Notes: generated by a model not told the origin, from the sequence alone. A DNA stretch of 33,633 bases from DASYYE01 sp035946955 (GCA_035946955.1 DASYYE010000263.1:1-33633), one strand, 5' to 3'. Shown: positions 24,698-32,199, counted from the first letter of the stretch. Numbers and translations are program-made.

Positions 24698-25843
24698 TCA
24701 GTCCCCTTTGGCATAGCTGGTCACGGCCGCGCGAAGTGACAGCGCGGCAGCCTCTTCGGCATCGGCCAGGTCGGGCAGGACCGCGGCGAGGTCGGCGGGA
24801 TCACACCCAGGCTCGCTGGCGAGAGCAACGAGCATGGTCCAGCGCTCGCCGAGGTCGCTGTAGGTGCGCGCTGCGGTGCTCAGAGCGGGCTCGCCGAGCA
24901 AGGAGGCCGCCTCGTCCAGGAAGGCCGCGTACCGGCGCCGCGTGGCGCCACTGCGGCCGCCCGCACCGCCCAAGCCGTCAACCACCGACGCCAGCGCATC
25001 GCGCAGCCCATCTGGCTCCGCGAACAGCTTTGGCCACCCCTTCGCGTCGCGCGGGTCGGTCAGCAGCCGTGCCCACTTGCGGATGCCAGGGACACCGAAG
25101 CTGCCGTCGAAGTTGCTGCGGCCCGGTTCGAGCATGCACTGTGCCGTCCGGCCGATGGCACCAAGCACCGCGGCCCGGACATCGAGTGGTTCACCCGGGG
25201 GGCTGAGCTGGTAGAGCCCGCCGTACTTCTTGGCGTTCGCCCAGCGGGCCCCGACCAGCTCTGGCCACCCCATCGTGACCCGGCCACGCGGCAGGCCGGC
25301 AACGGTCAGGTCCGCGTCCTGCGCGGATACGGTCACCGGCCACGGGGACGATGGCCCCCGCGACGAGGCGCGGCCAGGCAGGCAGGCCAGATCCACGGTG
25401 AGGGCGACCTCCGGCACGGCTTCCAGTGCCCGGCGCAAGTACCGCTCGGTCACCTGCGCGTCAGACGTCGGCCGGACCCGCAGCCGCGCTCCCAGCCGCG
25501 CGCATGCTGTCTCGATGAACCCCTTCTTCTCGAAGTACAGGGCGTTGAAGCGGCCATCCAGGTTGACGCTGGTCCATCCGGGATACACGAACACCAGGTA
25601 GGCGAAGCCGATGCCGCCGGCCACCCCGAACAGCAGTCCCTCGCTGAACACGCCCCCATCGGCCGGGTTGACATACCCCGCAGCAGCCAACGCGCGAGCC
25701 AGCGCGGCCGAGTCCGGGTCAGCGATGGGCGGCACCGTCGCCGCGGTGGCTGGCGTGAATTGGGAACGGGCGGTGGTGTATGACTCGCCGGTCTTGGCCA
25801 TGCGGCCGCGTACGAGTCGCTTGAAGTTCTTCTGGTGTGGCAC
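24698..25843 (-). CDS. BtrH_N/DUF4872-type protein with N-terminal KxFxRLVRxRM segment
   Basis: This 381-residue protein has a middle part (about 60-190) with FSEGLLFGVAGGIGFAYLVF, FNALYFEKKGFIE and CARLGARLRVR, which fits the BtrH N-terminal domain (named from butirosin BtrH, an acyltransferase-type fold). The rest fits DUF4872. The first 26 residues (MPHQKNFKRLVRGRMAKTGE, then SYTTAR) form a separate basic segment repeated in the adjacent upstream gene. GTG 25843 has GGAGGG 8 bases upstream, and the previous gene ends only 3 bases earlier. Stand-alone actinobacterial members have no established role; peptide or acyl transfer on an unknown substrate is a family-based guess. Confidence 0.75.
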   Translation of the reverse strand: MPHQKNFKRLVRGRMAKTGESYTTARSQFTPATAATVPPIADPDSAALARALAAAGYVNPADGGVFSEGLLFGVAGGIGFAYLVFVYPGWTSVNLDGRFNALYFEKKGFIETACARLGARLRVRPTSDAQVTERYLRRALEAVPEVALTVDLACLPGRASSRGPSSPWPVTVSAQDADLTVAGLPRGRVTMGWPELVGARWANAKKYGGLYQLSPPGEPLDVRAAVLGAIGRTAQCMLEPGRSNFDGSFGVPGIRKWARLLTDPRDAKGWPKLFAEPDGLRDALASVVDGLGGAGGRSGATRRRYAAFLDEAASLLGEPALSTAARTYSDLGERWTMLVALASEPGCDPADLAAVLPDLADAEEAAALSLRAAVTSYAKGD

Positions 25844-25846
25844 GTC
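25770..25846 (-). repeat. Internal duplication, copy 1 (5' end of the BtrH-like gene)
   Basis: This ~77-bp stretch is about 85-90% identical by hand alignment to 26109-26185. It covers the start codon and first ~25 codons of the BtrH-like gene. The matching copy starts the 2TM gene. Confidence 0.8.
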
Positions 25847-26182
25847 TCAGCCCTCCAGACGCTTGCCTATGGCGACCGTCCAGACCGTGTGGGCGAGCAG
25901 CACCGCCCCCCATGGCAGCATGACCCAGATCGGCCAGTAGCTCTGGTCGCCTTGACCGGACAGTCGGCACGCGAGCCAGATGCCGTTTTGGATCACGGCA
26001 AGGGCGAGCCAGCCGGCCCAAGCCCGTGTCAACCGCCTGGTGGTGTGGCGCTGTTGCGGTGCGGGCGTTGCCGGCGGCGGCGGGGCCATGTGCCCGGATC
26101 CGGGGTGGGCGGTGGTGCATGACTCGCCGGTCGTGGCCATGCGGCTGCGCACGAGTCTTGTGAAGTCCTTCTGGCGTGGCAC
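25847..26182 (-). CDS. 2TM-domain protein with the same N-terminal segment as its neighbour
   Basis: This 111-residue protein begins MPRQKDFTRLVRSRMATTGE (then SCTTAH), matching 19 of the first 26 residues of the BtrH-like protein. A Pro/Thr/Gln-rich linker follows, then two membrane helices (about 54-72 and 82-104) with WPIWVMLPWGAVLLAH, a 2TM-domain pattern. It is the first gene of a three-gene operon (gaps 3 and 2 bp). GTG 26182 has GAGGA upstream. The shared N-terminus arose by a ~77-bp duplication. Function is unknown; membrane recruitment of the partner via a common binding protein is one possibility. Confidence 0.72.
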   Translation of the reverse strand: MPRQKDFTRLVRSRMATTGESCTTAHPGSGHMAPPPPATPAPQQRHTTRRLTRAWAGWLALAVIQNGIWLACRLSGQGDQSYWPIWVMLPWGAVLLAHTVWTVAIGKRLEG

Positions 26183-26185
26183 GTT
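26109..26185 (-). repeat. Internal duplication, copy 2 (5' end of the 2TM gene)
   Basis: Counterpart of 25770-25846. Homology fades shortly after codon 26, where the two proteins become unrelated, so the duplication grafted one N-terminus onto a different gene. Confidence 0.8.
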
Positions 26186-26436
26186 CGGTCCTCACTCAAC
26201 GACCGCCAGGCCAACTCCCCAGCAGCCGGACCAGCGGACGTCAGAAGAAGACCGCACAGGCCAAACGCCAGTCCGGGAGTCTGTCTCCCTTTGCCCCTGG
26301 TCGGCTCCGCTGGGGTGAACCAGAAGGGGTTCGGCGCTGGACCACCGCCGGACCCGCAGCCTACCACTCGCGGGACGGGGGGAGAGCAACCCAGCCGGGA
26401 TGGCACACAGGGGGTTGCGGCTGCGGTGAGGTTCTA

Positions 26437-26561
26437 GAGGTCCGCGGCGGCAAGGTCGCCGCCGCGATGCCCTGGTCGGCGCGGTCATGAAGGCAACCGG
26501 CGGCCAGGCCGACGCCACCCGCACCTGCGAGCTGATCCTCACCCGCCTCGGCCAGTCCTAA
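26437..26561 (+). pseudogene. Displaced, frameshifted copy of the gatB 3' end
   Basis: By hand alignment, 26437-26558 matches the last part of gatB (24172-24295) with about a dozen differences, one a single-base gap that breaks the frame. The second half still reads ALVGAVMKATGGQADATR, then LILTRLGQS and a TAA stop. Similarity ends abruptly at both sides. With the true gatB end it forms a direct repeat enclosing about 2.26 kb. This resembles the scar left when DNA integrates into the 3' end of a gene and supplies a replacement end, but no integrase is present. Confidence 0.9.
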
Positions 26562-26572
26562 AACGGGGTTGG

Positions 26573-26631
26573 TTCCATGATCCTGAAGACTTTTCAGCGG
26601 CGGTAACTGAAAAGTCTTCAGGATCATGGAA
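26573..26631. repeat. Perfect 25-bp inverted repeat with 9-base loop
   Basis: Arms 26573-26597 and 26607-26631 are perfectly complementary over 25 bp (outer end TTCCATGATCC, inner end GACTTTTCAG), with loop CGGCGGTAA. The arms are much A/T-richer than surrounding DNA. The element starts 11 bases after the stop of the broken gatB copy. It may be a foreign miniature repeat, a recombination site or a very strong bidirectional terminator. Confidence 0.9.
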
Positions 26632-26662
26632 ATCGCTACCTGACGGGCGCGCTAGCAGCGTG

Positions 26663-26705
26663 GTGAGACGGGTGGGGCACCGCCACGGCACCTCACCCGT
26701 CTCAC
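26663..26705 (-). terminator. 12-bp hairpin after the Vgb-like gene
   Basis: GTGAGACGGGTG (26663-26674) pairs perfectly with CACCCGTCTCAC (26694-26705), 17 bases beyond the stop of the minus-strand beta-propeller gene. No T tract. Confidence 0.65.
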
Positions 26706-26722
26706 GCGGGTAACCGTACGGG

Positions 26723-28339
26723 TCAGGAGATGGTGATCGACTTGGCTGCCGAGTAGCCGGACGCGGCGTTGCTGGTCAGCTGGCGCAGCCGGGACCGGAA
26801 ACTGTACTTGCCCGGGCCGGCCCACAGCGGGTCGTTGGGCCCGAACTGGGCGGACAGGCTGGTCACCCCGGACTGCCAGGTGACCCAGTTGGTGGAGCCG
26901 GGCGCCTTGAGCTGGACGTCGAAGCCGAACCCGGCCGGGGCGTCACCTGATGCCCACGTGACGTTGGCGCCGGGGGCGCCCACCACGGTGGCGACCTTGA
27001 TCGGGACGCTCACCTGGCCTCCTGGTGCGGCCGGGGCGAACGGGTCGTCGTAGGGGAAGGTTCCGGACCAGTTGAACTGGAAGCTGACCGTGGAGCCGAT
27101 CGGCACCGGGGTGGGCTGGCCGCTGGCGGGGCTGAAACCGAACAGTTGCATGCCCGACGCGTCTGCGATGCCATGGGTGCCGGGGGCCTGCGACATCCAG
27201 TGCATCTTTTGGCCTTGGTGATTGAAGTGCACCAGCGGGAAGGTGAAGAGATCGTTCGCCAGCAGGATGACGCAGGGGATCAGGGAGGCGGTGTCCACGA
27301 CCCGGGCGATCTGGCCGCCGCCGCCGGTGGTCTCGGTGGCGAACACGGTGCCATTGGGCGCGGCGGTGACGTCGTCGGGGGCGCTGTTGGGGGTTGGCAG
27401 CGAGTACAGCGACTCCGTTCCCGAGGTGGTGACCTTGCCGACGCTGCCGGTCCCCGAGGTGAACCACAGGTCGTTGGCGCAGGGACTGGGCGCGATCGAG
27501 GTCGCCGGGTGCTGGTAGCCGATGATGGTGACATTCCCCGTGGTGGGGTTGATGTTGCCGATGCCGGGGCCGGTGAACCACATATTCCCGTCCGGGCCTG
27601 CGGCGATGTCGCCGTTGAACTGGACCTGCTGGACCGGGTCGGGGAACATGGTGTTCGCCCCGGAGGTGGTGATACGCCCGATCTCGTTGCAGTTGCCGAG
27701 CACCGTGTACCACAGGTTCCCGTCCGGGCCAGCGGCGATGTCCACGGGCTGGGCGGGGACCTGCCTGGTGATGGGGCCACAGAAGCCGGCGTTGAACTGC
27801 GTGATCACGCCCGAGGTGGTGACCTGCGCGATCAGGCTCGTCGAGTTCTCGGTGACCCACAGGTTCCCGTCGGGGCCGGCCACGATGTCCGGCGGGACGC
27901 CGTTGCTCGGGTCATCGAGCGGCCACAGCCCGACCACCGTCCCGGTGGGGGTCATCGCACCGACCTCGTCCTCCCCTATGGGGGAGCGGGTGCCCGTGAC
28001 AGTGAACCACAGGTTGCCGTCCGGGCCGGTCGTGACGTTGGCCACCGGCAGGCCGACCACGGCGGTGTAGCCGTTGCCGAACGTCGGCACGCCGGTCCGG
28101 TTCGCGGTGATGCTTCCAAGGCCGTCCCCGCCGCCCTGGACCTCGGTGAACCAGACATTGCCGTCCGGGCCCACCGTGATGCCAGTGGGCATGCCGTTGA
28201 AGAAGGGCGTGCCGAACTCGTCGATCGTCACCGACGCGTCCGCAGGGGCCACCGTGGCCAGCAGCACGACCGTAATGGTCCCCGCGATCACACTCAAGGC
28301 ACGGCACACAGGTCTCGCGCGCCTTTGTTTCATGTCCAT
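26723..28339 (-). CDS. Secreted Vgb-like beta-propeller protein with cupredoxin-like C-terminal domain
   Basis: This 538-residue protein has a signal peptide (about 1-33, ending VAPADAS). A repeat region (about 35-330) follows with at least six GPDGN[LMV]W[FVY]T-type blades, the pattern of virginiamycin B lyase-like and SMP-30-type propellers. A linker and a domain (about 345-450) follow with THGIADASGMQLF, VSFQFNWSGTFPYDDPF and GGQVSVPI, laid out like a plastocyanin-type cupredoxin but without the usual Cys/His/Met copper ligands. A fibronectin-like end (about 455-538) completes it. ATG 28339 follows GGGAG; ATG 28333 is also possible. True lyase activity is unlikely to be inferable; a secreted binding protein is as plausible. 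Confidence 0.8.
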   Translation of the reverse strand: MDMKQRRARPVCRALSVIAGTITVVLLATVAPADASVTIDEFGTPFFNGMPTGITVGPDGNVWFTEVQGGGDGLGSITANRTGVPTFGNGYTAVVGLPVANVTTGPDGNLWFTVTGTRSPIGEDEVGAMTPTGTVVGLWPLDDPSNGVPPDIVAGPDGNLWVTENSTSLIAQVTTSGVITQFNAGFCGPITRQVPAQPVDIAAGPDGNLWYTVLGNCNEIGRITTSGANTMFPDPVQQVQFNGDIAAGPDGNMWFTGPGIGNINPTTGNVTIIGYQHPATSIAPSPCANDLWFTSGTGSVGKVTTSGTESLYSLPTPNSAPDDVTAAPNGTVFATETTGGGGQIARVVDTASLIPCVILLANDLFTFPLVHFNHQGQKMHWMSQAPGTHGIADASGMQLFGFSPASGQPTPVPIGSTVSFQFNWSGTFPYDDPFAPAAPGGQVSVPIKVATVVGAPGANVTWASGDAPAGFGFDVQLKAPGSTNWVTWQSGVTSLSAQFGPNDPLWAGPGKYSFRSRLRQLTSNAASGYSAAKSITIS

Positions 28340-28550
28340 TTCTCCGCTCCCTGGGCACTCCATGATCCGTGGGCTCCGATGTACGGCCGCCCACGGCCGT
28401 GCCAGGAAGTTAGGCCGCCCGGGCCCCCCGTCGCATCGGGGAAACCCCTACGCTTCACCAGAGCGCCCCCGCACTGGGGGTGATACTCGGTGCCTGCGGC
28501 CAGTCCAATGAGGTAATGGCACCCGGCCGTACCTACCCCACGGAGGATCC

Positions 28551-29051
28551 ATGTCGGCCTCACACTGGCACAAGATCTACCGCTCCCAGGTCGCAGCACC
28601 AGCCAGCGTGCTGTTCGAACTGGTCGCCGACATGCCCAAATACGGCTGCTGGCTGCCCGGCTCGGATCAGTACTCGGGGACCACCGACGTCGAGCCCTAC
28701 CCGGTCGGGCTCGGCAGCCGCTATCACGACGGGAAACCTGACGGGACGGGCCAGGCCTGGTGGGGCACGGTCACCGGGTTCCAGCCGCCCGGGTCACTGG
28801 ATTTCCACCAGACCATTGACGCACGGCAGATCTGGTCCACCATCGACGTCCACGTCCACTGCACATTCGAGCGGGACGGTGACACCACCTTGGTGAGCCG
28901 CTGGCTGGTACTGGACTTCAAGATGCCCTTCTTCCTCCGTCCCCTCCGTCGGGTGGCCGTCGCCCGCTTCGACAAGGAGAACCTGCGAATCATGGCGGCG
29001 CTCAAGGAGTACGCCGAGGCACACCCCAACGGGTCAGCTGGCCAGGAGTAG
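28551..29051 (+). CDS. SRPBCC family protein (polyketide cyclase/dehydrase-like fold)
   Basis: This 166-residue protein has the START/SRPBCC pattern. An initial strand with a helix (SQVAAPASVLFELVADMPKYGCWLPG) is followed by alternating strands (GTGQAWWGTVTGFQPPGSLDFHQ, WSTIDVHVHCTFERDGDTTLVSRWLVLDF) and a long C-terminal helix (RRVAVARFDKENLRIMAALKEYAEA). These proteins bind hydrophobic ligands in a deep pocket; the ligand is unknown. GGAGG lies 4 bases before the ATG. It ends 26 bp before the hydroxyacid dehydrogenase gene and may be co-transcribed with it. Confidence 0.85.
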   Translation: MSASHWHKIYRSQVAAPASVLFELVADMPKYGCWLPGSDQYSGTTDVEPYPVGLGSRYHDGKPDGTGQAWWGTVTGFQPPGSLDFHQTIDARQIWSTIDVHVHCTFERDGDTTLVSRWLVLDFKMPFFLRPLRRVAVARFDKENLRIMAALKEYAEAHPNGSAGQE

Positions 29052-29077
29052 CCGCGCTGGGTGGTACACATGGGGCC

Positions 29078-29998
29078 GTGTCTTCAGTGAGGTTCTGGGT
29101 GCCGATGGCGGAGGTCGCGGCGGTACTCGAAGGGCTGCCTGGGGCGACGGTCCAGGTGGCCGCGCCTGGGGACGGCCCGCTGCCGCCGGGCGCGGACGAG
29201 GTCGAGTTCTATGTGCCGCCGTTCTTCCCAGCCCTGCCGGCCATTACGGCAATGGCGCACATGCCACGACTGCGGGTGGTGCAGACGCTGACCGCGGGGA
29301 TCGAGCGCTTCCCGCCACACGTCCCACCGGGAGTCATGCTCTGCAACGCCCGTGGCATCCATGACGCGAGCACCGCCGAGTGGGTGGTCGCGGTCATCCT
29401 CGCCTCCCTTCGCGACCTGCCACATTTCGCCGCTGAACAGGCAGGCCAGCGGTGGGGGTTCCGCTTCACCGACTGCCTGGCCGGCAAGACCGTGCTCATC
29501 GTGGGCTACGGGTCGATCGGCCGGGCTGTGGAGGCCCGCCTTGCCGGGTTCGAGGTGCAGGTCCGCCGCGTTGCCAGGTCCGCCCGTGACGGGGTGGCCC
29601 CGGTGGCCGACCTGCCGGACATACTCCCCGGGGCCGACGTGGTCGTGATGCTCGTCCCGGTCACGCCAGAGACGGTGGGCATGGTCGACGCGGCGTTCCT
29701 CGCCCGCATGAAGGACGGGGCGCTCCTGGTGAATGCCGCGCGGGGCTCGGTCGTGGTCACGGGGGCCCTGGTCAAAGAGCTGCAACAGGGCAGGATCAGG
29801 GCTGCCGCGGACGTGACCGACCCGGAGCCGCTGCCCGCGGGCCACCCCTTGTGGGGCCTGCCCAATGCGGTCATCACCCCGCACGTGGCCGCGGCCACCC
29901 CGGTGTCAGTGGCCCGGGCCCTGACGTTCGTCCGTGCCCAGGCCGAGCGGTACTGCCGCGGAGAACCCCTGGTGAACGTGGTCGAGGAGGGATACTGA
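29078..29998 (+). CDS. D-isomer-specific 2-hydroxyacid dehydrogenase
   Basis: This 306-residue NAD(P)-dependent enzyme converts a 2-keto acid to the D-2-hydroxy acid or the reverse. The Rossmann motif is GYGSIG (143-148). Catalytic residues are the Arg in NAARGSVV, the Glu in DVTDPEPLP and the His in ITPHVAAATP. NARGIHDASTAEWVVAVIL is the family helix preceding the cofactor fold. The catalytic set is complete and the length normal. It lacks the ACT domain of actinobacterial SerA, so it is not a phosphoglycerate dehydrogenase of that type. The substrate is unknown. The start is GTG 29078. Confidence 0.92.
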   Translation: MSSVRFWVPMAEVAAVLEGLPGATVQVAAPGDGPLPPGADEVEFYVPPFFPALPAITAMAHMPRLRVVQTLTAGIERFPPHVPPGVMLCNARGIHDASTAEWVVAVILASLRDLPHFAAEQAGQRWGFRFTDCLAGKTVLIVGYGSIGRAVEARLAGFEVQVRRVARSARDGVAPVADLPDILPGADVVVMLVPVTPETVGMVDAAFLARMKDGALLVNAARGSVVVTGALVKELQQGRIRAAADVTDPEPLPAGHPLWGLPNAVITPHVAAATPVSVARALTFVRAQAERYCRGEPLVNVVEEGY

Positions 29999-30000
29999 CC

Positions 30001-30278
30001 AGTCGTCTCCGGGTGGACGCACTTCCTCAACCGAAGCGTGACTTTCAGTATCTACAGTCTTTAGGCACGGTCCTTGTGGTGTGTAGCGTCCGGACGCAGG
30101 TAATGGCGCCGGCCCGGACGTTCGTGGGATCCATCGCAGCCGTGACGGGCGAGGAGCCCGGTGACCCAAGCCGCCGGTGGCTTCTAGCGGGCAGGCTTTC
30201 ACTGCCCACGCCCGCCCCCCATGTGCGAAACCCGGGTGGAAGGAGACCGGTGCGGCGTAAGTCATCCGGTGGTCCGCC
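30001..30278 (+). promoter_or_regulatory. Structured leader region before the PAS-GGDEF gene
   Basis: No gene is seen. The palindrome GCGTCCGGACGC lies at 30086-30097. Closer to the gene come three consecutive stems: GGGC/GCCC (30147-30159), AAGCC/GGCTT (30168-30183) and GGGCAG/CTGCCC (30189-30207). I found no match to the c-di-GMP (GEMM), c-di-AMP, cobalamin or SAM riboswitch consensus as I remember them. Confidence 0.35.
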
Positions 30279-32168
30279 ATGAGCCTGGGCGCGCTGATGA
30301 CAGCAGCCGCCGGGGTCGTGGCCGCAGCCGTGGCCGCAGGCAGCCTGTGGCAGGCGGCCAGGCACGAGGCTGGGCGCCTGCGCCACGCGTACTGGTGGTT
30401 CAGTATCGCGGCCGGGCTGGCGTGCGTCACGGTGGTCACCGCCGCGCTGGTCCCGGTGTCCGCGGATGCGGCGCCACCGGTCCTCTCCCTCACCGACCTG
30501 CCTGCGCTGATCCAGTTGCCGGTCATGGCGGCTGGGCTGGTCAGTCTGGCCTCAGTGGGCACTATGGGGGCCGATCCGCCGCTGGTGCCGGGCCATTTCC
30601 GCCGGAGCCTCCTCACTTTGGGCACAGACCTGGTGGACGGGTACCTGCTCGCGGCCGGGCTCTTCCTCATCCAATGGGTGAGCCTGTTCGGGCCGGTGTT
30701 CGCCCGTTCCGGGGTAGGGCCGGGCGGGTTTGCCCAGGCCCTGCTGCGGCCATTGGCCGACCTGGTGTTCGTGGGTGCGCTGCTGGGGGCCGCAGGGGCG
30801 GCCGGGCGGCGCGGTCTCCTGCCCTACCTGGCCCTGCTGGCCATGTCCACGGCCGACGCACTGTCGGTGGGCGCCCGGCTGGCCGCCACGCACCCGGGGG
30901 GTGGCGCGCTCGCTGCCCAGTTGGTGGCGCTCGGACTGCTCGGCCTCACGCCATGGGCGGCTGGCTGGTGGCCCACGGGGAAACGGCGGGGCCCCGGATC
31001 AGGGGTCGTGACCGTGGCAGCGGGACTGGCAGGCGGAGCGGGGCTCGCCGTCACCCTGGCGGCCGTGGTGAGCGGCAGGGCGGACCAGCGTCAGCCGGTG
31101 GTACTGCTTGCCCTCGGGGCGACAATCGCCCTGCTCGCGCTGCGTGTCGTGGGCCTGGCCAGGCGGCCTGACTCCTGGGCCCGGGTGTGGCAGGAATCGG
31201 GCCGGGAGTTCCGTCAGCTCGCGGAGCGGACCAGCGACGTGGTGCTGCTCTGCGACCCAGCCGGGGTGGTCAGGTACGCCAGCCGCGCCGTGGGGGACTA
31301 CGGGTACACCCCGGACAGCCTGCGCGGCAGGCAGTTGATGGACTTCGTGCACCCGGAGGACCGGGCCGCTGGCCTGCGTGCCGTGGCCAAGGCCGCCGAC
31401 CCGTTGCAGCGGGCCGGGCCGCACACCTACCGGGTACGTGGCGCGGACGGCACATGGCGTTATGTGGAGGCGCGCGTCTCGAACTACCGCAACCCGGGCG
31501 GGCCACGCCAGCTCCTGGTGACGGCACGGGACCTGAGCGCCCAGGTCGCCCTGCGCCGCCAGGTCGCCCACCTGACCTTCCATGACGGGCTGACCGGCCT
31601 GCCCAACCGCGCCTATGTCGAGCAGCGGGCACGCGACATACTCCGCCAGGGCCCCGCCGCCGCAATGACCGGGGATGGGCGGGTGGGCGGGAGCCGTGCC
31701 CCGGCAGCAGTGATGGTCCTGGACATGGACGGCTTCACGGCCTGCAACGAGGCGGTCGGGCGGGTCGCCGGCGACCTGCTGCTGTCCCAGGTGGCGCGCA
31801 GGCTCCGCCTCGCGGTCTCGCCACAGGACACGGTGGCGCGCTGGGGCGGCGACGAGTTCGCTGTCCTGGTCGAGACGGCAACCAATGTCGAGGAGGTCAC
31901 CGAGGCCGCGAAACGCCTGGCACGGGTCGTGGACGCCGCACCGTTCCAGGTGGGTGACGCGGAGCTCTCCCTGACCGCCAGCGTCGGGGTCGCGGTTGCC
32001 GACGGCGGCCCAGCCGGGCAGGTATGGCGTCACGCCGAGTCCGCCATGACAACGGCCAAGGAGGCCGGGGGCGGTCGGGTCGTGGTGTTCGGCGCGGCGG
32101 CCGGTGATGCGGCCGGTCCACCAGGGACTGGTGTCTCACAGTGTGAGACCAGACTGTCCTCAGGTTGA
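30279..32168 (+). CDS. Membrane PAS-GGDEF diguanylate cyclase
   Basis: This 629-residue protein has about eight membrane segments in residues 1-295, a PAS domain (about 309-425, LAERTSDVVLLCDPAGVVRYAS, GTWRYVEARVSNY) and a GGDEF domain (about 435-600). FHDGLTGLPNR and the intact GGDEF (523-527) indicate an active diguanylate cyclase making c-di-GMP. The RxxD inhibitory site is absent (SPQD at 514-517), so product inhibition may be missing. There is no EAL domain. Position just upstream of ilvB recalls SCO5511 of S. coelicolor. The 3' end carries a palindrome and the -35 box of the ilvB promoter within its coding region. Confidence 0.92.
   Translation: MSLGALMTAAAGVVAAAVAAGSLWQAARHEAGRLRHAYWWFSIAAGLACVTVVTAALVPVSADAAPPVLSLTDLPALIQLPVMAAGLVSLASVGTMGADPPLVPGHFRRSLLTLGTDLVDGYLLAAGLFLIQWVSLFGPVFARSGVGPGGFAQALLRPLADLVFVGALLGAAGAAGRRGLLPYLALLAMSTADALSVGARLAATHPGGGALAAQLVALGLLGLTPWAAGWWPTGKRRGPGSGVVTVAAGLAGGAGLAVTLAAVVSGRADQRQPVVLLALGATIALLALRVVGLARRPDSWARVWQESGREFRQLAERTSDVVLLCDPAGVVRYASRAVGDYGYTPDSLRGRQLMDFVHPEDRAAGLRAVAKAADPLQRAGPHTYRVRGADGTWRYVEARVSNYRNPGGPRQLLVTARDLSAQVALRRQVAHLTFHDGLTGLPNRAYVEQRARDILRQGPAAAMTGDGRVGGSRAPAAVMVLDMDGFTACNEAVGRVAGDLLLSQVARRLRLAVSPQDTVARWGGDEFAVLVETATNVEEVTEAAKRLARVVDAAPFQVGDAELSLTASVGVAVADGGPAGQVWRHAESAMTTAKEAGGGRVVVFGAAAGDAAGPPGTGVSQCETRLSSG
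32133..32149. promoter_or_regulatory. 17-bp palindrome upstream of the ilvB promoter
   Basis: GTCTCACA-G-TGTGAGAC is a perfect 8-bp inverted repeat around one base, lying inside the 3' end of the GGDEF gene and 15 bp before the TTGACG box of the ilvB promoter. Size and position fit an operator for a dimeric regulator of branched-chain amino acid synthesis. An IclR-type NdgR/LtbR protein is a guess from memory of similar palindromes near leuCD. Confidence 0.6.
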
Positions 32169-32193
32169 CGGATAGCCTGCCATGCACGACAGT
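32165..32193 (+). promoter_or_regulatory. ilvB promoter
   Basis: TTGACG (32165-32170, overlapping the stop codon of the GGDEF gene) is followed after 17 bp by GACAGT (32188-32193). Transcription would then start near 32200, the first base of the leader-peptide GTG. The -10 match is weak; the -35 is good. Confidence 0.5.
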
Positions 32194-32199
32194 GGTTAG

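Noticed and set aside
24301..26631. Integrase or transposase gene for the gatB-flanked cassette
   Set aside because: None of the three genes or other frames shows tyrosine or serine recombinase or transposase motifs, so mobility is inferred only from the repeats.
30001..30278. GEMM (c-di-GMP) or c-di-AMP riboswitch before the GGDEF gene
   Set aside because: The expected conserved cores as I remember them were looked for and not found; only generic stems remain.
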